Numbered from the stretch's first letter, positions 50,286 to 58,897 are shown. The stretch: 64,000 nt of DNA from Acetobacteraceae bacterium (GCA_947455205.1 CANGNF010000001.1:62001-126000); one strand, 5' to 3'. Numbers and translations are program-made. Notes: generated from the sequence alone by a model not told the origin.

Positions 50286-51867
50286 GCTCCGGCTCGGCGC
50301 AGTCGGTGCCGCGCCAGGCGATGTGCTGGTCCGGCCGCACCAGCAGCATCTGCCGGCCATACACGTCGGCCAGCCAGGGATCGCTGGGCGCCAATATTGT
50401 CAGCGGCATGCCCATGCGGCGCGCGGCGCGGACAATGGCGTCGCTCGGCGTCACGCCCACCGCCAGCAGCGTGAACCAGGGGCCGAGCTGGTCGTACAGC
50501 GCGCTGCCGTCGTCCAGTAACACACTGGGCAGGCGCACGCCGGGCACCGTGGTGGGGGTGTAGGCGAAGGGGTCGTCCGGGGCCTCGCTGCCATCGCCGT
50601 GGATCAGCGGCGAGTTGCGGTAGCAGTAGCCGTACTCGATCCCCCAGCCCTCGTTCTCGGCATTGCCCAGCGCGCCGATCTTCTCACCGCATTCGGCGCG
50701 GGCGGCGTCACCATCCGGGCCGGGGGCGTGCAGGCGTTCGCCGTAGTCGGTGTAGAGCTTGCCGATCTCGATCCGCACATCCGTGTGCCGCGCGCTGCCG
50801 GCACGGTTGCGCAGGCCGATCGGGTGGCGCTCCCCATGGATGCTGGGCAGCAGGGCAGGGCCGGCGATGCCGCGCACCGCGGCGGCCAGCTTCCACGCCA
50901 GGTCCATGGCGTCGCCGATGCCGGTGTTCATGCCGTAGCCGCCGGTCGGGATGTACTGGTGCGCGGCGTCGCCGGCCAGCCAGACGCGGCCCTGGCCATA
51001 GCTTTCCGCCACCAGCAGATGCGGGGTCCAGTGGTTGGCGACCAGGATCTCGTACTGGAAGTCGGTGCCGGCGAAGGCGCGCAGCATGGCGTGCGGGTCC
51101 GCGTCCTCCGGCGCGACGCCGGGCGGGAAGCGGCTCTGCAGCGTCCAGGTGTTAACGTCGTCCTGGGCGATGATGGTGCCGAAGCCGCTCTGGTAGTGCC
51201 AGGCCTGGCCGAAGCGTTGGGTCAGCAGCCGGTCGTCGCTGCGGAAATGCGTCATGAAGCGCGGCATGACCGCGGCGGTGCCTTCCAGCTTCACGCCCAG
51301 CCCACGGCGGACATTGCTGGCGCCGCCGTCGCAGCCGGCCAGGTATTGGCAGCGCACCTGCTCCACCTCGCCCGAGGCAGTGTGGCGCAGCGTGGCGGTC
51401 ACGCCTTCCGCGTCCTGCTCGAAGCTCTCGAAGCCGACGCTCCAGCGCGCCTCCACCAGCGGCTCCGCGCGGATGGCGGTGGCCAGCACCGGCTCGATCT
51501 CCACCTGGCTGACGCGCATCGGCGCCTCGCGCGGCATGGAGCCGTCCTTGGCGGCGATGATCCGCTCGCGCCACTGGTCCACGCTGTCGTAGCGGAAGCG
51601 GTGCAGTTCATGCCCGACCAGGCTGGTGATCCAGGTGACGTCGAAGTTGTTGGCCGTGGGCACGGCCACCGCGCGCAGCTGGTCCACCACGCCGGCCTTG
51701 CGGAACAGCTCCATGCTGCGGGCATTGGTGATGTCCATCTTCGGATGGACGGTGGTGGACGGGTTGCGCTCCACCAGCATGCAGCGGATGCCGAAGCCCG
51801 CCAGCAGCTTTGCGAGTGTCATGCCCACTGGGCCGCCGCCGGCGATCAACACGGGTACTGTCTGCAT
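50257..51867 (-). CDS. FAD-dependent aromatic hydroxylase (class A monooxygenase)
   Basis: This 536-aa protein resembles 3-(3-hydroxyphenyl)propionate, resorcinol or 2,4-dichlorophenol hydroxylases. The N-terminal FAD motif is VLIAGGGPVGMTLAKLLA, the DG motif is CQYLAGCDGGASNVRRGLG, and the second FAD motif is VWLAGDAAHQYIPTGGYGMNTGIGDA. It hydroxylates an aromatic ring with NAD(P)H and O2. The C-terminal thioredoxin-like part (LLVRPDQHIAWRG) is present. The ATG at 51867 is at the FAD motif; longer frames were rejected. It overlaps the CaiB gene convergently. Confidence 0.93.
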   Translation of the reverse strand: MQTVPVLIAGGGPVGMTLAKLLAGFGIRCMLVERNPSTTVHPKMDITNARSMELFRKAGVVDQLRAVAVPTANNFDVTWITSLVGHELHRFRYDSVDQWRERIIAAKDGSMPREAPMRVSQVEIEPVLATAIRAEPLVEARWSVGFESFEQDAEGVTATLRHTASGEVEQVRCQYLAGCDGGASNVRRGLGVKLEGTAAVMPRFMTHFRSDDRLLTQRFGQAWHYQSGFGTIIAQDDVNTWTLQSRFPPGVAPEDADPHAMLRAFAGTDFQYEILVANHWTPHLLVAESYGQGRVWLAGDAAHQYIPTGGYGMNTGIGDAMDLAWKLAAAVRGIAGPALLPSIHGERHPIGLRNRAGSARHTDVRIEIGKLYTDYGERLHAPGPDGDAARAECGEKIGALGNAENEGWGIEYGYCYRNSPLIHGDGSEAPDDPFAYTPTTVPGVRLPSVLLDDGSALYDQLGPWFTLLAVGVTPSDAIVRAARRMGMPLTILAPSDPWLADVYGRQMLLVRPDQHIAWRGTDCAEPELMLRRCLGW

Positions 51868-51883
51868 GGCGAGGCCCTCCGTC

Positions 51884-51935
51884 GCCGGCAGTTTCCGCCT
51901 TGTCGCGCTGACCGCAAGGGGGCAACTCTGCCGGC
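51884..51935. promoter_or_regulatory. Inverted repeat in the divergent promoter region
   Basis: GCCGGCAG (51884-51891) and CTGCCGGC (51928-51935) are perfect inverted repeats centred in the short gap between the divergent FAD monooxygenase and Bug receptor genes. It may be an operator for a regulator controlling both, but no regulator gene is nearby. Confidence 0.4.
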
Positions 51936-51955
51936 AAGAAGCGGAGGGAATGATG

Positions 51956-52924
51956 ATGTGGAGCAGGCGCGACATCCTGGCGGCCGGCGCGGCGCTGCTG
52001 GCCGCCCCGGCGCTGGCGCAGGGCAACTGGCCGGAACGCCCGATATCAGTCGTGAACCCCTTCGCCGCCGGCGGCTTCACCGACGGCTTCGGCCGCACCG
52101 TGTTCCAGCAGATGCAGCGGACGCTGGGCCAGCCCCTGGTGGTGGACTACCGCCCGGGCGCCGGGGCCACGTTGGGCGCCGCGCATGTCGCGCGCAGCGC
52201 GGCCGATGGCTACACCCTGCTGTACAGCCCGACCACGGCCTGGGTGCTGGCGCCCTACCTGTACCGCAACCCCGGCTACGACCCGCTGGCGGACCTGACG
52301 CCCATCGGCATCATCGCCGAGACGCCGATGGTGCTGTGCACACGCCAGGCGCTGCCGTTCCGCGACATGGCGGCGCTGGTGGCGGCGGCGAAGCGCGAGC
52401 CGGGGAAGTACAGCATCGCCAATGCCGGCACCGGCAGCCTGCCGCACATCATGGCGGTGCTGCTGGCCAGGGAGGCGGGGGTGGAGATCAACCACGTGCC
52501 CTACCGCGGCGGCGGCCCGGCGATGAACGATCTGGTGGCCGGGCATGTCGACATCTTCTGGGAAGCCATCCCCAACGTGACGCAGCATGTGGAAGCCGGG
52601 CGCGTGCATGCGCTGATGATCAGCGGCGCGGCGCGGTCACCGGCGCTGCCGGCGGTGCCTACGGTGACCGAGGCCGGCTTCCCGGCGCTGAACCTGACCA
52701 GCTGGATTGCGCTGGGCGGCCCGGCCGGGCTGCCGGCGCCGGTGGTGGCCAGGCTGAACCAGGCGATGAACGAGGCCCTGGCCGCGCCCGAGGTGCGCGA
52801 GACGATGCAGCGGCTTTCCCTGGTGGCCGTGGGCGGCGCACCCGCCGCGATGGCGGAGCGGATGCGGCGCGAGGGCGCGGTCTACAAGCGCATCATCACG
52901 GAAGGGCGGATGTCGTCGGAATGA
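51956..52924 (+). CDS. Bug family tripartite tricarboxylate transporter substrate-binding protein
   Basis: This 322-aa periplasmic receptor has a signal peptide (WSRRDILAAGAALLAAPALAQ). The mature chain has WPERPISVVNPFAAGG, ADLTPIGIIAETPM and NHVPYRGGGPAMNDL, which are family marks. Three consecutive ATGs (51950, 51953, 51956) follow GGAGG; the last has the best 8-nt spacing. It is divergent from the aromatic hydroxylase and may import its aromatic acid. Its 3' end overlaps the convergent SDR gene by 29 bp. No TctAB is present. Confidence 0.9.
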   Translation: MWSRRDILAAGAALLAAPALAQGNWPERPISVVNPFAAGGFTDGFGRTVFQQMQRTLGQPLVVDYRPGAGATLGAAHVARSAADGYTLLYSPTTAWVLAPYLYRNPGYDPLADLTPIGIIAETPMVLCTRQALPFRDMAALVAAAKREPGKYSIANAGTGSLPHIMAVLLAREAGVEINHVPYRGGGPAMNDLVAGHVDIFWEAIPNVTQHVEAGRVHALMISGAARSPALPAVPTVTEAGFPALNLTSWIALGGPAGLPAPVVARLNQAMNEALAAPEVRETMQRLSLVAVGGAPAAMAERMRREGAVYKRIITEGRMSSE

Positions 52925-53696
52925 AGCCGGCCGGGCGCATGGCCGCGGCCAGCGCCTGTTCCACCGGCAGGGCCGGGTTCCAGTCCCGCCCGACGATGCG
53001 CTTGCTGGTCACCCCGGCGGCGGCCTCGCTCAGCAGCCATTGCAGCGGGGCGACCATGACGTCCGGCTGGATCAGCTTGCTGCGGTCCGGCGCGGCGCGG
53101 TCGGGCACGAAGCGCGTGTTGGTGGCGCCGCCGGGCACCAGCACGTTGGCGGTGATGTGGTGCGGCGCGAGTTCGGCGGCCCACATGACGGTGCTGGCCT
53201 CCAGCGCCACCTTGGACGGGCCGTAGGGCGAAAAGCCCGGGTTCAGCATGGTGAAGTAGCTGGTGGTGACGGTGATCACCGCGCCACCGCCTTGGGCGAT
53301 CATCGCGGGGATGGCGCTGCGCGTCATGCGGAAGGTGCCGTTGAGGTTCACCTCCACCAGGCGGGTCCAACTGGCTTCCGGGATCTGCCAGAAGGGCGGC
53401 GGCTCGGCCTCGCCATAGATGCTGCCCATGCCCAGGCCGGCATTGTTCAGCAGCACGTCCAGCCGGCCGAAGCGCGCCAGGCAGGCGGCGACGGCGGCCT
53501 CGCACTGCGCCAGGCTGGTGATGTCGCCGTGCTGGGTCGCGACGGCGCCAGGGTGGGCGGCGGCGAGGGAGGCGAGGGCGGCTTCCTCCTGCGGCAGATC
53601 CACGGCCAGCACCTGGTGGCCCTTGGCCAGCGCGGCTTCGGCCATGACGCGGCCGAGGCCGTTGGCGGCGCCGGTGATGAGGACGGTCTTGACCAT
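52896..53696 (-). CDS. Short-chain dehydrogenase/reductase (SDR)
   Basis: This 266-aa classical SDR has TGAANGLG (8-15), NNAG (84-87), and catalytic Ser146, Tyr158 and Lys162 (YGPSK). It uses NAD(P)H to reduce or oxidise a ketone/alcohol. It is the last gene of a six-gene minus-strand operon that begins with the MBL hydrolase gene, with a 5-bp gap to the Bug gene. The 3' end overlaps the convergent Bug gene at 51956-52924. The substrate is not predictable. Confidence 0.94.
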   Translation of the reverse strand: MVKTVLITGAANGLGRVMAEAALAKGHQVLAVDLPQEEAALASLAAAHPGAVATQHGDITSLAQCEAAVAACLARFGRLDVLLNNAGLGMGSIYGEAEPPPFWQIPEASWTRLVEVNLNGTFRMTRSAIPAMIAQGGGAVITVTTSYFTMLNPGFSPYGPSKVALEASTVMWAAELAPHHITANVLVPGGATNTRFVPDRAAPDRSKLIQPDVMVAPLQWLLSEAAAGVTSKRIVGRDWNPALPVEQALAAAMRPAGFIPTTSALP

Positions 53697-53701
53697 GCTG
53701 G

Positions 53702-54655
53702 CTACTCCGCGGTGATGTTGAGGTCGCGGATCAGTGGCCCATAGCGGCCGACATCGACGCGGATGAGGTCACGCAGGCGTTCCGGCGTGCTGGCTTCCGG
53801 CACCTGGCCGATGGCGGCCAGGGCGCGGGTCGTCTCCGGCTCGGCCTGCCAGGCGTGCAGCGCGGCGTTCAGGCGCGGTACCTCGGCGGCCAGCGCCGTG
53901 GGGGCGAACAGGCCGAACCAGATGCTGCCATCGAAGCCGGGGAAGCCCAGTTCGGCCATGGCCGGGAGCGCCGGCAGGAAGGGGCTGCGCTGGTCGGTGG
54001 CCGCCGCCAGCACGCGGGCCTGCCCGGCCTGGACGAGCGGGCCGAAGGTGGTGAGGTCGGCGATGACCGCGTCCAGCCTTCCGGCGATCAGGTCCGGCGC
54101 GATGGCGCCGTAGCTGCGGTAGGGCACGTGGTTCCAGCTGATGCCGGCGGCGCGGCCGAACAGCTCGCTGGTCATGTGGCCGACCGTGCCGTTGCCGATG
54201 CTGGCGTAGCTGAGCCGGCCGGGCTGCGCCTTGGCCAGCGCGATCAGGCCGGGCAGGTCCTTCGCCGGGGAGGCGGTGGGGACAAAGACGAAGTAGGGCG
54301 TGCGCGAGAGCAGGCCGACCGGCACGAAGTCCCGCTCGGGCGAATAGGGCAGGCGGGCGCCGTAGAGGATGGGCGCGGTGGACATGGTGGGGGAGGAGCA
54401 GAACAGCAGCGTGTGGCCGTCTGTGCTTTTGGCCACCGCCTCGGCGCCGATCAGCGTGTTGCCGCCGGGGCGGTTCTCCGCCACCACCGGCTGCGGCAGG
54501 GCGCGGCCCAGGGCCTGGGCGGTCAGCCGGGCCAGCGCATCGCCGGCGCCGCCGGGGCCGTAGGGGATGATGAGGCGCAGCGGGCGCGACGGCCAGGACT
54601 GCGCGCGGGCCACAGCGGGGGCGGCCAGCGCCGCGAGGAGTAGGCGGCGCTTCAT
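53702..54655 (-). CDS. Bug family tripartite tricarboxylate transporter substrate-binding protein
   Basis: This is a 317-aa periplasmic receptor with signal peptide MKRRLLLAALAAPAVARAQS. SRPLRLIIPYGPGGAGDALA, ERDFVPVGLLSRTPYFV and NHVPYRSYGAIAPDLIAGRL follow the Bug template. The ATG at 54655 overlaps the stop of the paralogous Bug gene upstream (ATGA). The two receptors of this operon differ substantially and so may bind different ligands or ligand forms. It lacks a dedicated TctAB in the window. Confidence 0.92.
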   Translation of the reverse strand: MKRRLLLAALAAPAVARAQSWPSRPLRLIIPYGPGGAGDALARLTAQALGRALPQPVVAENRPGGNTLIGAEAVAKSTDGHTLLFCSSPTMSTAPILYGARLPYSPERDFVPVGLLSRTPYFVFVPTASPAKDLPGLIALAKAQPGRLSYASIGNGTVGHMTSELFGRAAGISWNHVPYRSYGAIAPDLIAGRLDAVIADLTTFGPLVQAGQARVLAAATDQRSPFLPALPAMAELGFPGFDGSIWFGLFAPTALAAEVPRLNAALHAWQAEPETTRALAAIGQVPEASTPERLRDLIRVDVGRYGPLIRDLNITAE

Positions 54656-55602
54656 TCGGGGCGGATATTCGCGTCGCGGATCACCTGGCCCCACTTGGTG
54701 CGCTCGGCGCGCAGCAGGGTGGCCAGGTCGTCCGGGTTGCCGCCCAGGATGCGGGCGCCCATGGCGTCCAGCCTGGTGCGCGTCGCCGCTTCGGCCAGTT
54801 GTTCATTGACCAGGGCGTTGAGGCGCTGCACCGCTTCCTGCGGCATGCCCTTGGGGCCGAGCAGGCCGAACCAGCCTTCCACGCTGGCGGCGGCGTAGCC
54901 GGCTTCCGCGATGGTCTGCATGTTGGGGAACAGCGGGCTGCGCTGTGGGCTGGTGACGGCCAGGCCGATGAGTTCGCCGGCCTTCAGCACCGGCGCCATG
55001 ATCGCCAGGTTCTCAAACATCAGGGAGATCCGGCCGGCCATGAGGTCGGCGCGCACGGCGCCGCTGCCGCGGTAGGAGACGTGCTCCATCTCGATGCCCG
55101 CGAGGCGGCGGAACAACTCCCCCTGCAGATGCTGCGCGGTGCCCATGCCGGTAGAGGCAAAGTTGATGCGGCCCGGGTTGGCGCGGGCATGGGCGACGAA
55201 TTCTGCGAGTGTGCGCGAGGGTAGCCCGGGGTGCTGGATCAGCACATAGGGCGTGCTGGCCACGGCGGCGATGGGGGTGAAGTCCGTCTCGGGGTCGTAG
55301 CTGATATTGGGATAGAGCTCGCGGATCACGGCGTGCGCGGAGGGCGCGAGGAGCAGCGTGGTGCCATCGGCCGGGGCGCGGGCGACGGCTTCGCTACCCA
55401 CGATGCCGCTGGCGCCGCCGCGGTTCTCCACCACCGCGCCGCGCGGCAGCCGGGCGGCCAGGCCCTCGGCGACCAGGCGGCCCATGACATCCGTGGTGCC
55501 GCCGGGGACATAGGCGACGATGATGCGCAGCGGCTGGGACGGGGCCCATTGCGCCTGGGCCGGCAGCGCCAGCAGCAGCGCGAGCAGGAGGTAGCGGATC
55601 AT
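54652..55602 (-). CDS. Bug family tripartite tricarboxylate transporter substrate-binding protein
   Basis: This is a 316-aa receptor. Signal peptide MIRYLLLALLLALPAQAQ is followed by SQPLRIIVAYVPGGTTDVMG, TDFTPIAAVASTPYVL and EHVSYRGSGAVRADLMAGRI. The ATG at 55602 overlaps the TauD stop; the longer upstream frame is antisense to nothing real but runs through the TauD gene and was rejected. Presence next to TauD suggests uptake of that dioxygenase's substrate. Confidence 0.92.
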   Translation of the reverse strand: MIRYLLLALLLALPAQAQWAPSQPLRIIVAYVPGGTTDVMGRLVAEGLAARLPRGAVVENRGGASGIVGSEAVARAPADGTTLLLAPSAHAVIRELYPNISYDPETDFTPIAAVASTPYVLIQHPGLPSRTLAEFVAHARANPGRINFASTGMGTAQHLQGELFRRLAGIEMEHVSYRGSGAVRADLMAGRISLMFENLAIMAPVLKAGELIGLAVTSPQRSPLFPNMQTIAEAGYAAASVEGWFGLLGPKGMPQEAVQRLNALVNEQLAEAATRTRLDAMGARILGGNPDDLATLLRAERTKWGQVIRDANIRPE

Positions 55603-56516
55603 GCCGCGGCCGCGATGGCTTGCAGCAGGCTTTCCTTGCTTTCCGCCTCGGCGCGCTCGGCCAGGCGACCGCTGGCGACCTCGCCTTCCAGCGAGCAGCG
55701 CAGCATCAGCCGGGCCTGGTTGGTGTCGAAATCCGCCAGCGCGATGTGGCTGGTGCAGCGATTGTCCCACAGCACGATGTCGCCGACCAACCAGCGATGG
55801 CGGTAGATGAACTCCTGCGCCGTGGCGTGCTGGTTCAGGAAGCCGAGGAGCATCTTGCTCTCCTCATCCGTCATGCCGAGGATGCCGCTGATGCGCTCAT
55901 TCACCAGCAGCGACTTGCGGCCGGTTTCCGGGTGCACACGGACCAGCGGGTGGATCACCGGCGGGTTGCGGCGCTTCATGTCCGCAACATGGGCGGGGTC
56001 GCGCTTCTCGATGCCCTTGATCAGCGTGGCGTCGTGGACGCATTCCAGCGGGTCCAGGAAGGCCCGCATGGTCGGGCTCAGCGTCTCGTAGCTGAGGTAG
56101 TGGTTGGCGAAGAGCGTGTCGCTGCCGACTTCCGGCTTTTCCTTGCACAGCAGCAGCGCGCCCTTGGCCGGGCGGGTGGAGTAGCTGAGGTCGGTGTGCC
56201 AGTTGCGGCCGGCGTTGCGGCTGCTGCTGGGCTTGCCCTGGATCGGCTTGGTGGTGATCAGCAGGATCTCCGGCAGGCCGGGATAGAGCGTCTCCGGCAC
56301 CTGGCTCTCATGCCCGTCCAGCTTGCCGAAGTTGCGGCTGAAGGCGATGTGCTGCTCGGGCGTCAGGTGCTCGGCGCCCTTGAACACCAGCACGATGTGC
56401 TTGAGCCAGGCGCTGTACAGCGTGTCCCGCGTGCTGTTGTCCAGCGGCTGGGTGAAGTCGACACCGGTGACTTCGGCGCCGGCGGCGTAGCCCAATGGGG
56501 TGATCGAGATCGTCAT
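55599..56516 (-). CDS. TauD/TfdA family 2-oxoglutarate-dependent dioxygenase
   Basis: This 305-aa non-heme Fe(II) dioxygenase has iron ligands His107 and Asp109 in WHTDLSY and a distal His in RCTSHIALADF. The 2-oxoglutarate-binding Arg is in RLMLRCSLEG. ETSQV-type substrates are typical: taurine, alkylsulfonates or aryloxyacetates such as 2,4-D. The family match is clear, but the substrate is not. It overlaps the aldo-keto reductase gene and the Bug gene by ATGA, so this is a coupled catabolic operon. Confidence 0.93.
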   Translation of the reverse strand: MTISITPLGYAAGAEVTGVDFTQPLDNSTRDTLYSAWLKHIVLVFKGAEHLTPEQHIAFSRNFGKLDGHESQVPETLYPGLPEILLITTKPIQGKPSSSRNAGRNWHTDLSYSTRPAKGALLLCKEKPEVGSDTLFANHYLSYETLSPTMRAFLDPLECVHDATLIKGIEKRDPAHVADMKRRNPPVIHPLVRVHPETGRKSLLVNERISGILGMTDEESKMLLGFLNQHATAQEFIYRHRWLVGDIVLWDNRCTSHIALADFDTNQARLMLRCSLEGEVASGRLAERAEAESKESLLQAIAAAA

Positions 56517-57472
56517 ACGTGCACCATCCTCGGCGGGGGTGGGGAGATCGCGTCGATTTCGGACAAATCCTCAGGCGTCAGCTGCCAGCCCGTGGCGGCG
56601 ACGTTCTGTTCCAGCTGGGCGCGGTTGCTGGCGCCGGCGATGACGCTGGCAACGCAGGGCCGGGCGAGCAGCCAGGAGAAGGCCAACTCCACCATGGTAT
56701 GGCCACGGGCGTCGCAGAAAGCCTGCAGCTTCTCGACCATCGCCAGGTTGGCGTCGGTGAGGAAGTGGTCGCGCAGCAGGGGGGAGCTGACCAGGCGGGT
56801 GCCCTGGTTGGGCAGCGCCTCGCGCCGGTACTTGCCCGTCAGCATGCCGCTGGCCAGCGGGAAGTAGGGCAGCAGGCCGAGGCCGTAGTGCTGCATCGCC
56901 TCCAACTGGCCGCTGTCGGGGTCTCGGCTGAGGACGCTGTATTCGTCCTGGCAGCTGATGAGGCCGGCGCCGCCGAGATGGCGCGCGGTCCAGACCGCAT
57001 CGGCCACCTGCCAGGGGGCGAAGTTGGAGATGCCGATGTAGCGAACCTTGCCCTGGGTCACGAGGTCCTGCATCGCGCGGACCGTTTCCTCCAGCGGCGT
57101 CGACGGGTCCGGCCGGTGGAATTGGTACAGGTCGATCCAATCCGTCCGCAGGCGGCGAAGGCTGTCCTCCACCGCCCGCATCACCCAGCGGCGGCTACCG
57201 CCGCGGCCTTCCGGCATGGCGCCGCCGAACTTGCTGGCCAGTACGATCCGCTTGCGGTCGGCGCCGAGCACCGTGCCGAGGTACTCCTCCGACCGCCCCG
57301 GATGCGGGCGGGCATAGACATCCGCCGTGTCGAAGAAGGTGATGCCAAGGTCCAGCGCCGCAGCGACCACGGCGCGGGTGCCCGCCATGTCCAGCCGACT
57401 CCCAAAATTGTTGCAGCCGAGGCCGACCTCGCTGACCAGCAGGCCGGACTTGCCCAGGTTGCGCTGCTTCAC
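56513..57472 (-). CDS. Aldo/keto reductase
   Basis: This 319-aa AKR has TIM barrel start LVSEVGLGCNNFGSRLD, FFDTADVYA with catalytic Asp and Tyr, and SGPSRAQLEQ-like cofactor end (GASNRAQLEQNVAA). The Lys and His parts are IVLASKFGG and DLYQFHRPDPSTP. It reduces aldehydes or ketones with NADPH. It is translationally coupled to the MBL hydrolase upstream and TauD downstream, which suggests a role in processing an aldehyde made by the dioxygenase. Confidence 0.93.
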   Translation of the reverse strand: MKQRNLGKSGLLVSEVGLGCNNFGSRLDMAGTRAVVAAALDLGITFFDTADVYARPHPGRSEEYLGTVLGADRKRIVLASKFGGAMPEGRGGSRRWVMRAVEDSLRRLRTDWIDLYQFHRPDPSTPLEETVRAMQDLVTQGKVRYIGISNFAPWQVADAVWTARHLGGAGLISCQDEYSVLSRDPDSGQLEAMQHYGLGLLPYFPLASGMLTGKYRREALPNQGTRLVSSPLLRDHFLTDANLAMVEKLQAFCDARGHTMVELAFSWLLARPCVASVIAGASNRAQLEQNVAATGWQLTPEDLSEIDAISPPPPRMVHV

Positions 57473-58344
57473 CGGACGTACTTCCAGTCGAAGGCGCCAT
57501 CGGCGCGGGAGGTGACGCGGCCGACCGTGGGGTTGGGGAAGTGGATCGGCAGCAGCATGGTCGGCGTATCCGCCACGCTGGTCAGGAAGCTGCGGCGGGC
57601 GGCGGCGGCCTCCTTCGGGTCCCAGTCGAAGACGGTGGACATCTCGGGGTCACGGCATTGCAGGGCGTGGTGCATCATGTCGCCGGTGACGCTGGCGCGC
57701 TGGCCGCCCGAGAAGATGTTGACGCAGCAATGGCAGGGCGAGTGGCCCGGCGTCGGCGTCAGGGTGATGCAGTCGTCCAGCTGGTAGTCGTCATCCACCA
57801 GCAGCGCCTGGCCGGCGGCGACCACGGGTTCGCAGTTCATCGCCCAGGTCTTGGCGCGCTTGTCGCTGGCGTCCTGGCCGTTCAGCTTTTCCCAGGCGGC
57901 GTATTCGCGCTTGTGGAAGACGTACTTGGCCTTGGGGAAGGTCGGCACCCAGCGGCCATCCTTCAGCGTGGTGTTCCAGCCGCAATGGTCGATGTGCAGG
58001 TGGGTGCAGAAGACGTAGTCGATATCGGTCAGCTTCAGGCCCAGCGCCTTGAAGCCGTCCTTCCACGGGGTCTTGTCGAAGTCCATGGGCGCTTCCCAGC
58101 CCTTGTCCTCGCCGGTGCAGGTGTCCACCAGCATGGTGTGCCTGGGCGTCTGCACCACGAAGGTCTGGTAGGTGATGACCAGCTTGCCGGTGACGGGGTC
58201 GATGCCCTCGGGATCCATGGTGCGGAGCATGTCCGCGGCCTTGGCCGGGTCGTAGTTCAGGAACATGTCCTGCGGGGCGCGCCAGGGGCCGTCACGCTCG
58301 ATGATGCTGGAAATGGTGACGTCGCCGATCCGCAGCTGCCGCAT
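57469..58344 (-). CDS. MBL-fold metallo-hydrolase
   Basis: This 291-aa metallo-beta-lactamase-fold hydrolase has dinuclear zinc motif THLHIDH at 114-120 (HxHxDH), GHSPCHCCV and later His/Asp in VTGDMMHHALQC. It resembles lactonase/N-acyl homoserine lactonase-type or PqsE-like enzymes; a lactone or thioester substrate is likely. It is the first gene of the six-gene operon to 52896. The ATG at 58344 is chosen because the preceding 19 codons of open frame have no family similarity. Confidence 0.92.
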   Translation of the reverse strand: MRQLRIGDVTISSIIERDGPWRAPQDMFLNYDPAKAADMLRTMDPEGIDPVTGKLVITYQTFVVQTPRHTMLVDTCTGEDKGWEAPMDFDKTPWKDGFKALGLKLTDIDYVFCTHLHIDHCGWNTTLKDGRWVPTFPKAKYVFHKREYAAWEKLNGQDASDKRAKTWAMNCEPVVAAGQALLVDDDYQLDDCITLTPTPGHSPCHCCVNIFSGGQRASVTGDMMHHALQCRDPEMSTVFDWDPKEAAAARRSFLTSVADTPTMLLPIHFPNPTVGRVTSRADGAFDWKYVR

Positions 58345-58390
58345 GTCTCGCTTCCCCCAAGGCCGTTGCGGGAAGCCTAGGACGGCGGCG

Positions 58391-58438
58391 CTGAAACGCA
58401 AAGGGCCGGAACCCCTGGGGATTCCGGCCCTGTTTCAG
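58391..58438 (-). terminator. Stem-loop terminator after the Gly/Tyr-rich gene
   Basis: GGGCCGGAA (58403-58411) pairs with TTCCGGCCC (58422-58430) around a 10-nt loop, and an outer CTGAAAC/GTTTCAG pair (58391-58397 with 58432-58438) extends it. On the minus strand it is followed by TTTG. It lies beyond the stop of the small Gly/Tyr-rich gene and upstream of the MBL operon. Confidence 0.75.
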
Positions 58439-58468
58439 GCGGGCGCCGAAGCCGGGCGCCGGCGGGGG

Positions 58469-58771
58469 TTACCAACGGCCGTAGCCGTAGCCGCGCGGGG
58501 CGTAGTAGGGACGGTCGTAGCCGTGGTGGTGGTGGTGCCAGGGGCGATAGCCGCCGTAGCCGTAGGCCGGGGGAGGCGGGGGGGCGTAGCGGTAGCCGCC
58601 ATAGCCACCGCCGTAGCCGCCACCATGACCGCCGCTGTAGCCGTAGCCACCGCCACCGTAGCCGCCGCCCCAGTAGGCCTGGACGACCTGCGCCGAAGCC
58701 TGGTTCGGCGCCGCAATCCCCATCGCCACGGTCAGTGCGGCGGCGGCGAGGCTGGGAAGCAGGATGCGCAT
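58469..58771 (-). CDS. Small secreted Gly/Tyr/His-rich protein
   Basis: This 100-aa exported protein has signal peptide MRILLPSLAAAALTVAMGIAAPNQASA (split: MRILLPSLAAAAL, TVAMGIAAPNQASA). The mature part is mostly Gly, Tyr, Pro and His repeats: WGGGYGGGGYGYSGG, YAPPPPPAYGYGGY and a five-His run in PWHHHHHGYDRPYY. No family is recognised, but such proteins are often called glycine-rich or YXWGxW-like envelope proteins. The His cluster may bind metal. A terminator follows. Start ATG 58771 is the only one that gives the signal. Confidence 0.75.
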   Translation of the reverse strand: MRILLPSLAAAALTVAMGIAAPNQASAQVVQAYWGGGYGGGGYGYSGGHGGGYGGGYGGYRYAPPPPPAYGYGGYRPWHHHHHGYDRPYYAPRGYGYGRW

Positions 58772-58884
58772 GGTCGTTACTCCTGTTCTGTCCGGGGAGA
58801 CCCGGGGCGGCGTCCGTTCGGCGCCATGGGAGGGACTATGGCAGCGGGCAGGTGTCGGCGGTTGCCCCTGGCGATGAAGCTTTC

Positions 58885-58897
58885 AACACCCGGTGTT
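58885..58897. promoter_or_regulatory. AACACC-C-GGTGTT palindrome in divergent promoter
   Basis: A 13-nt perfect inverted repeat lies in the 168-bp gap between the divergent Gly/Tyr-rich and GAF genes, 43 nt before the GAF ATG. It could be a regulator binding site. No -10/-35 elements are clear. Confidence 0.4.

Noticed and set aside
50599..53226. 875-codon plus-strand frame
   Set aside because: Crosses opposite the FAD monooxygenase and runs in the wrong frame through the Bug gene; no motifs.
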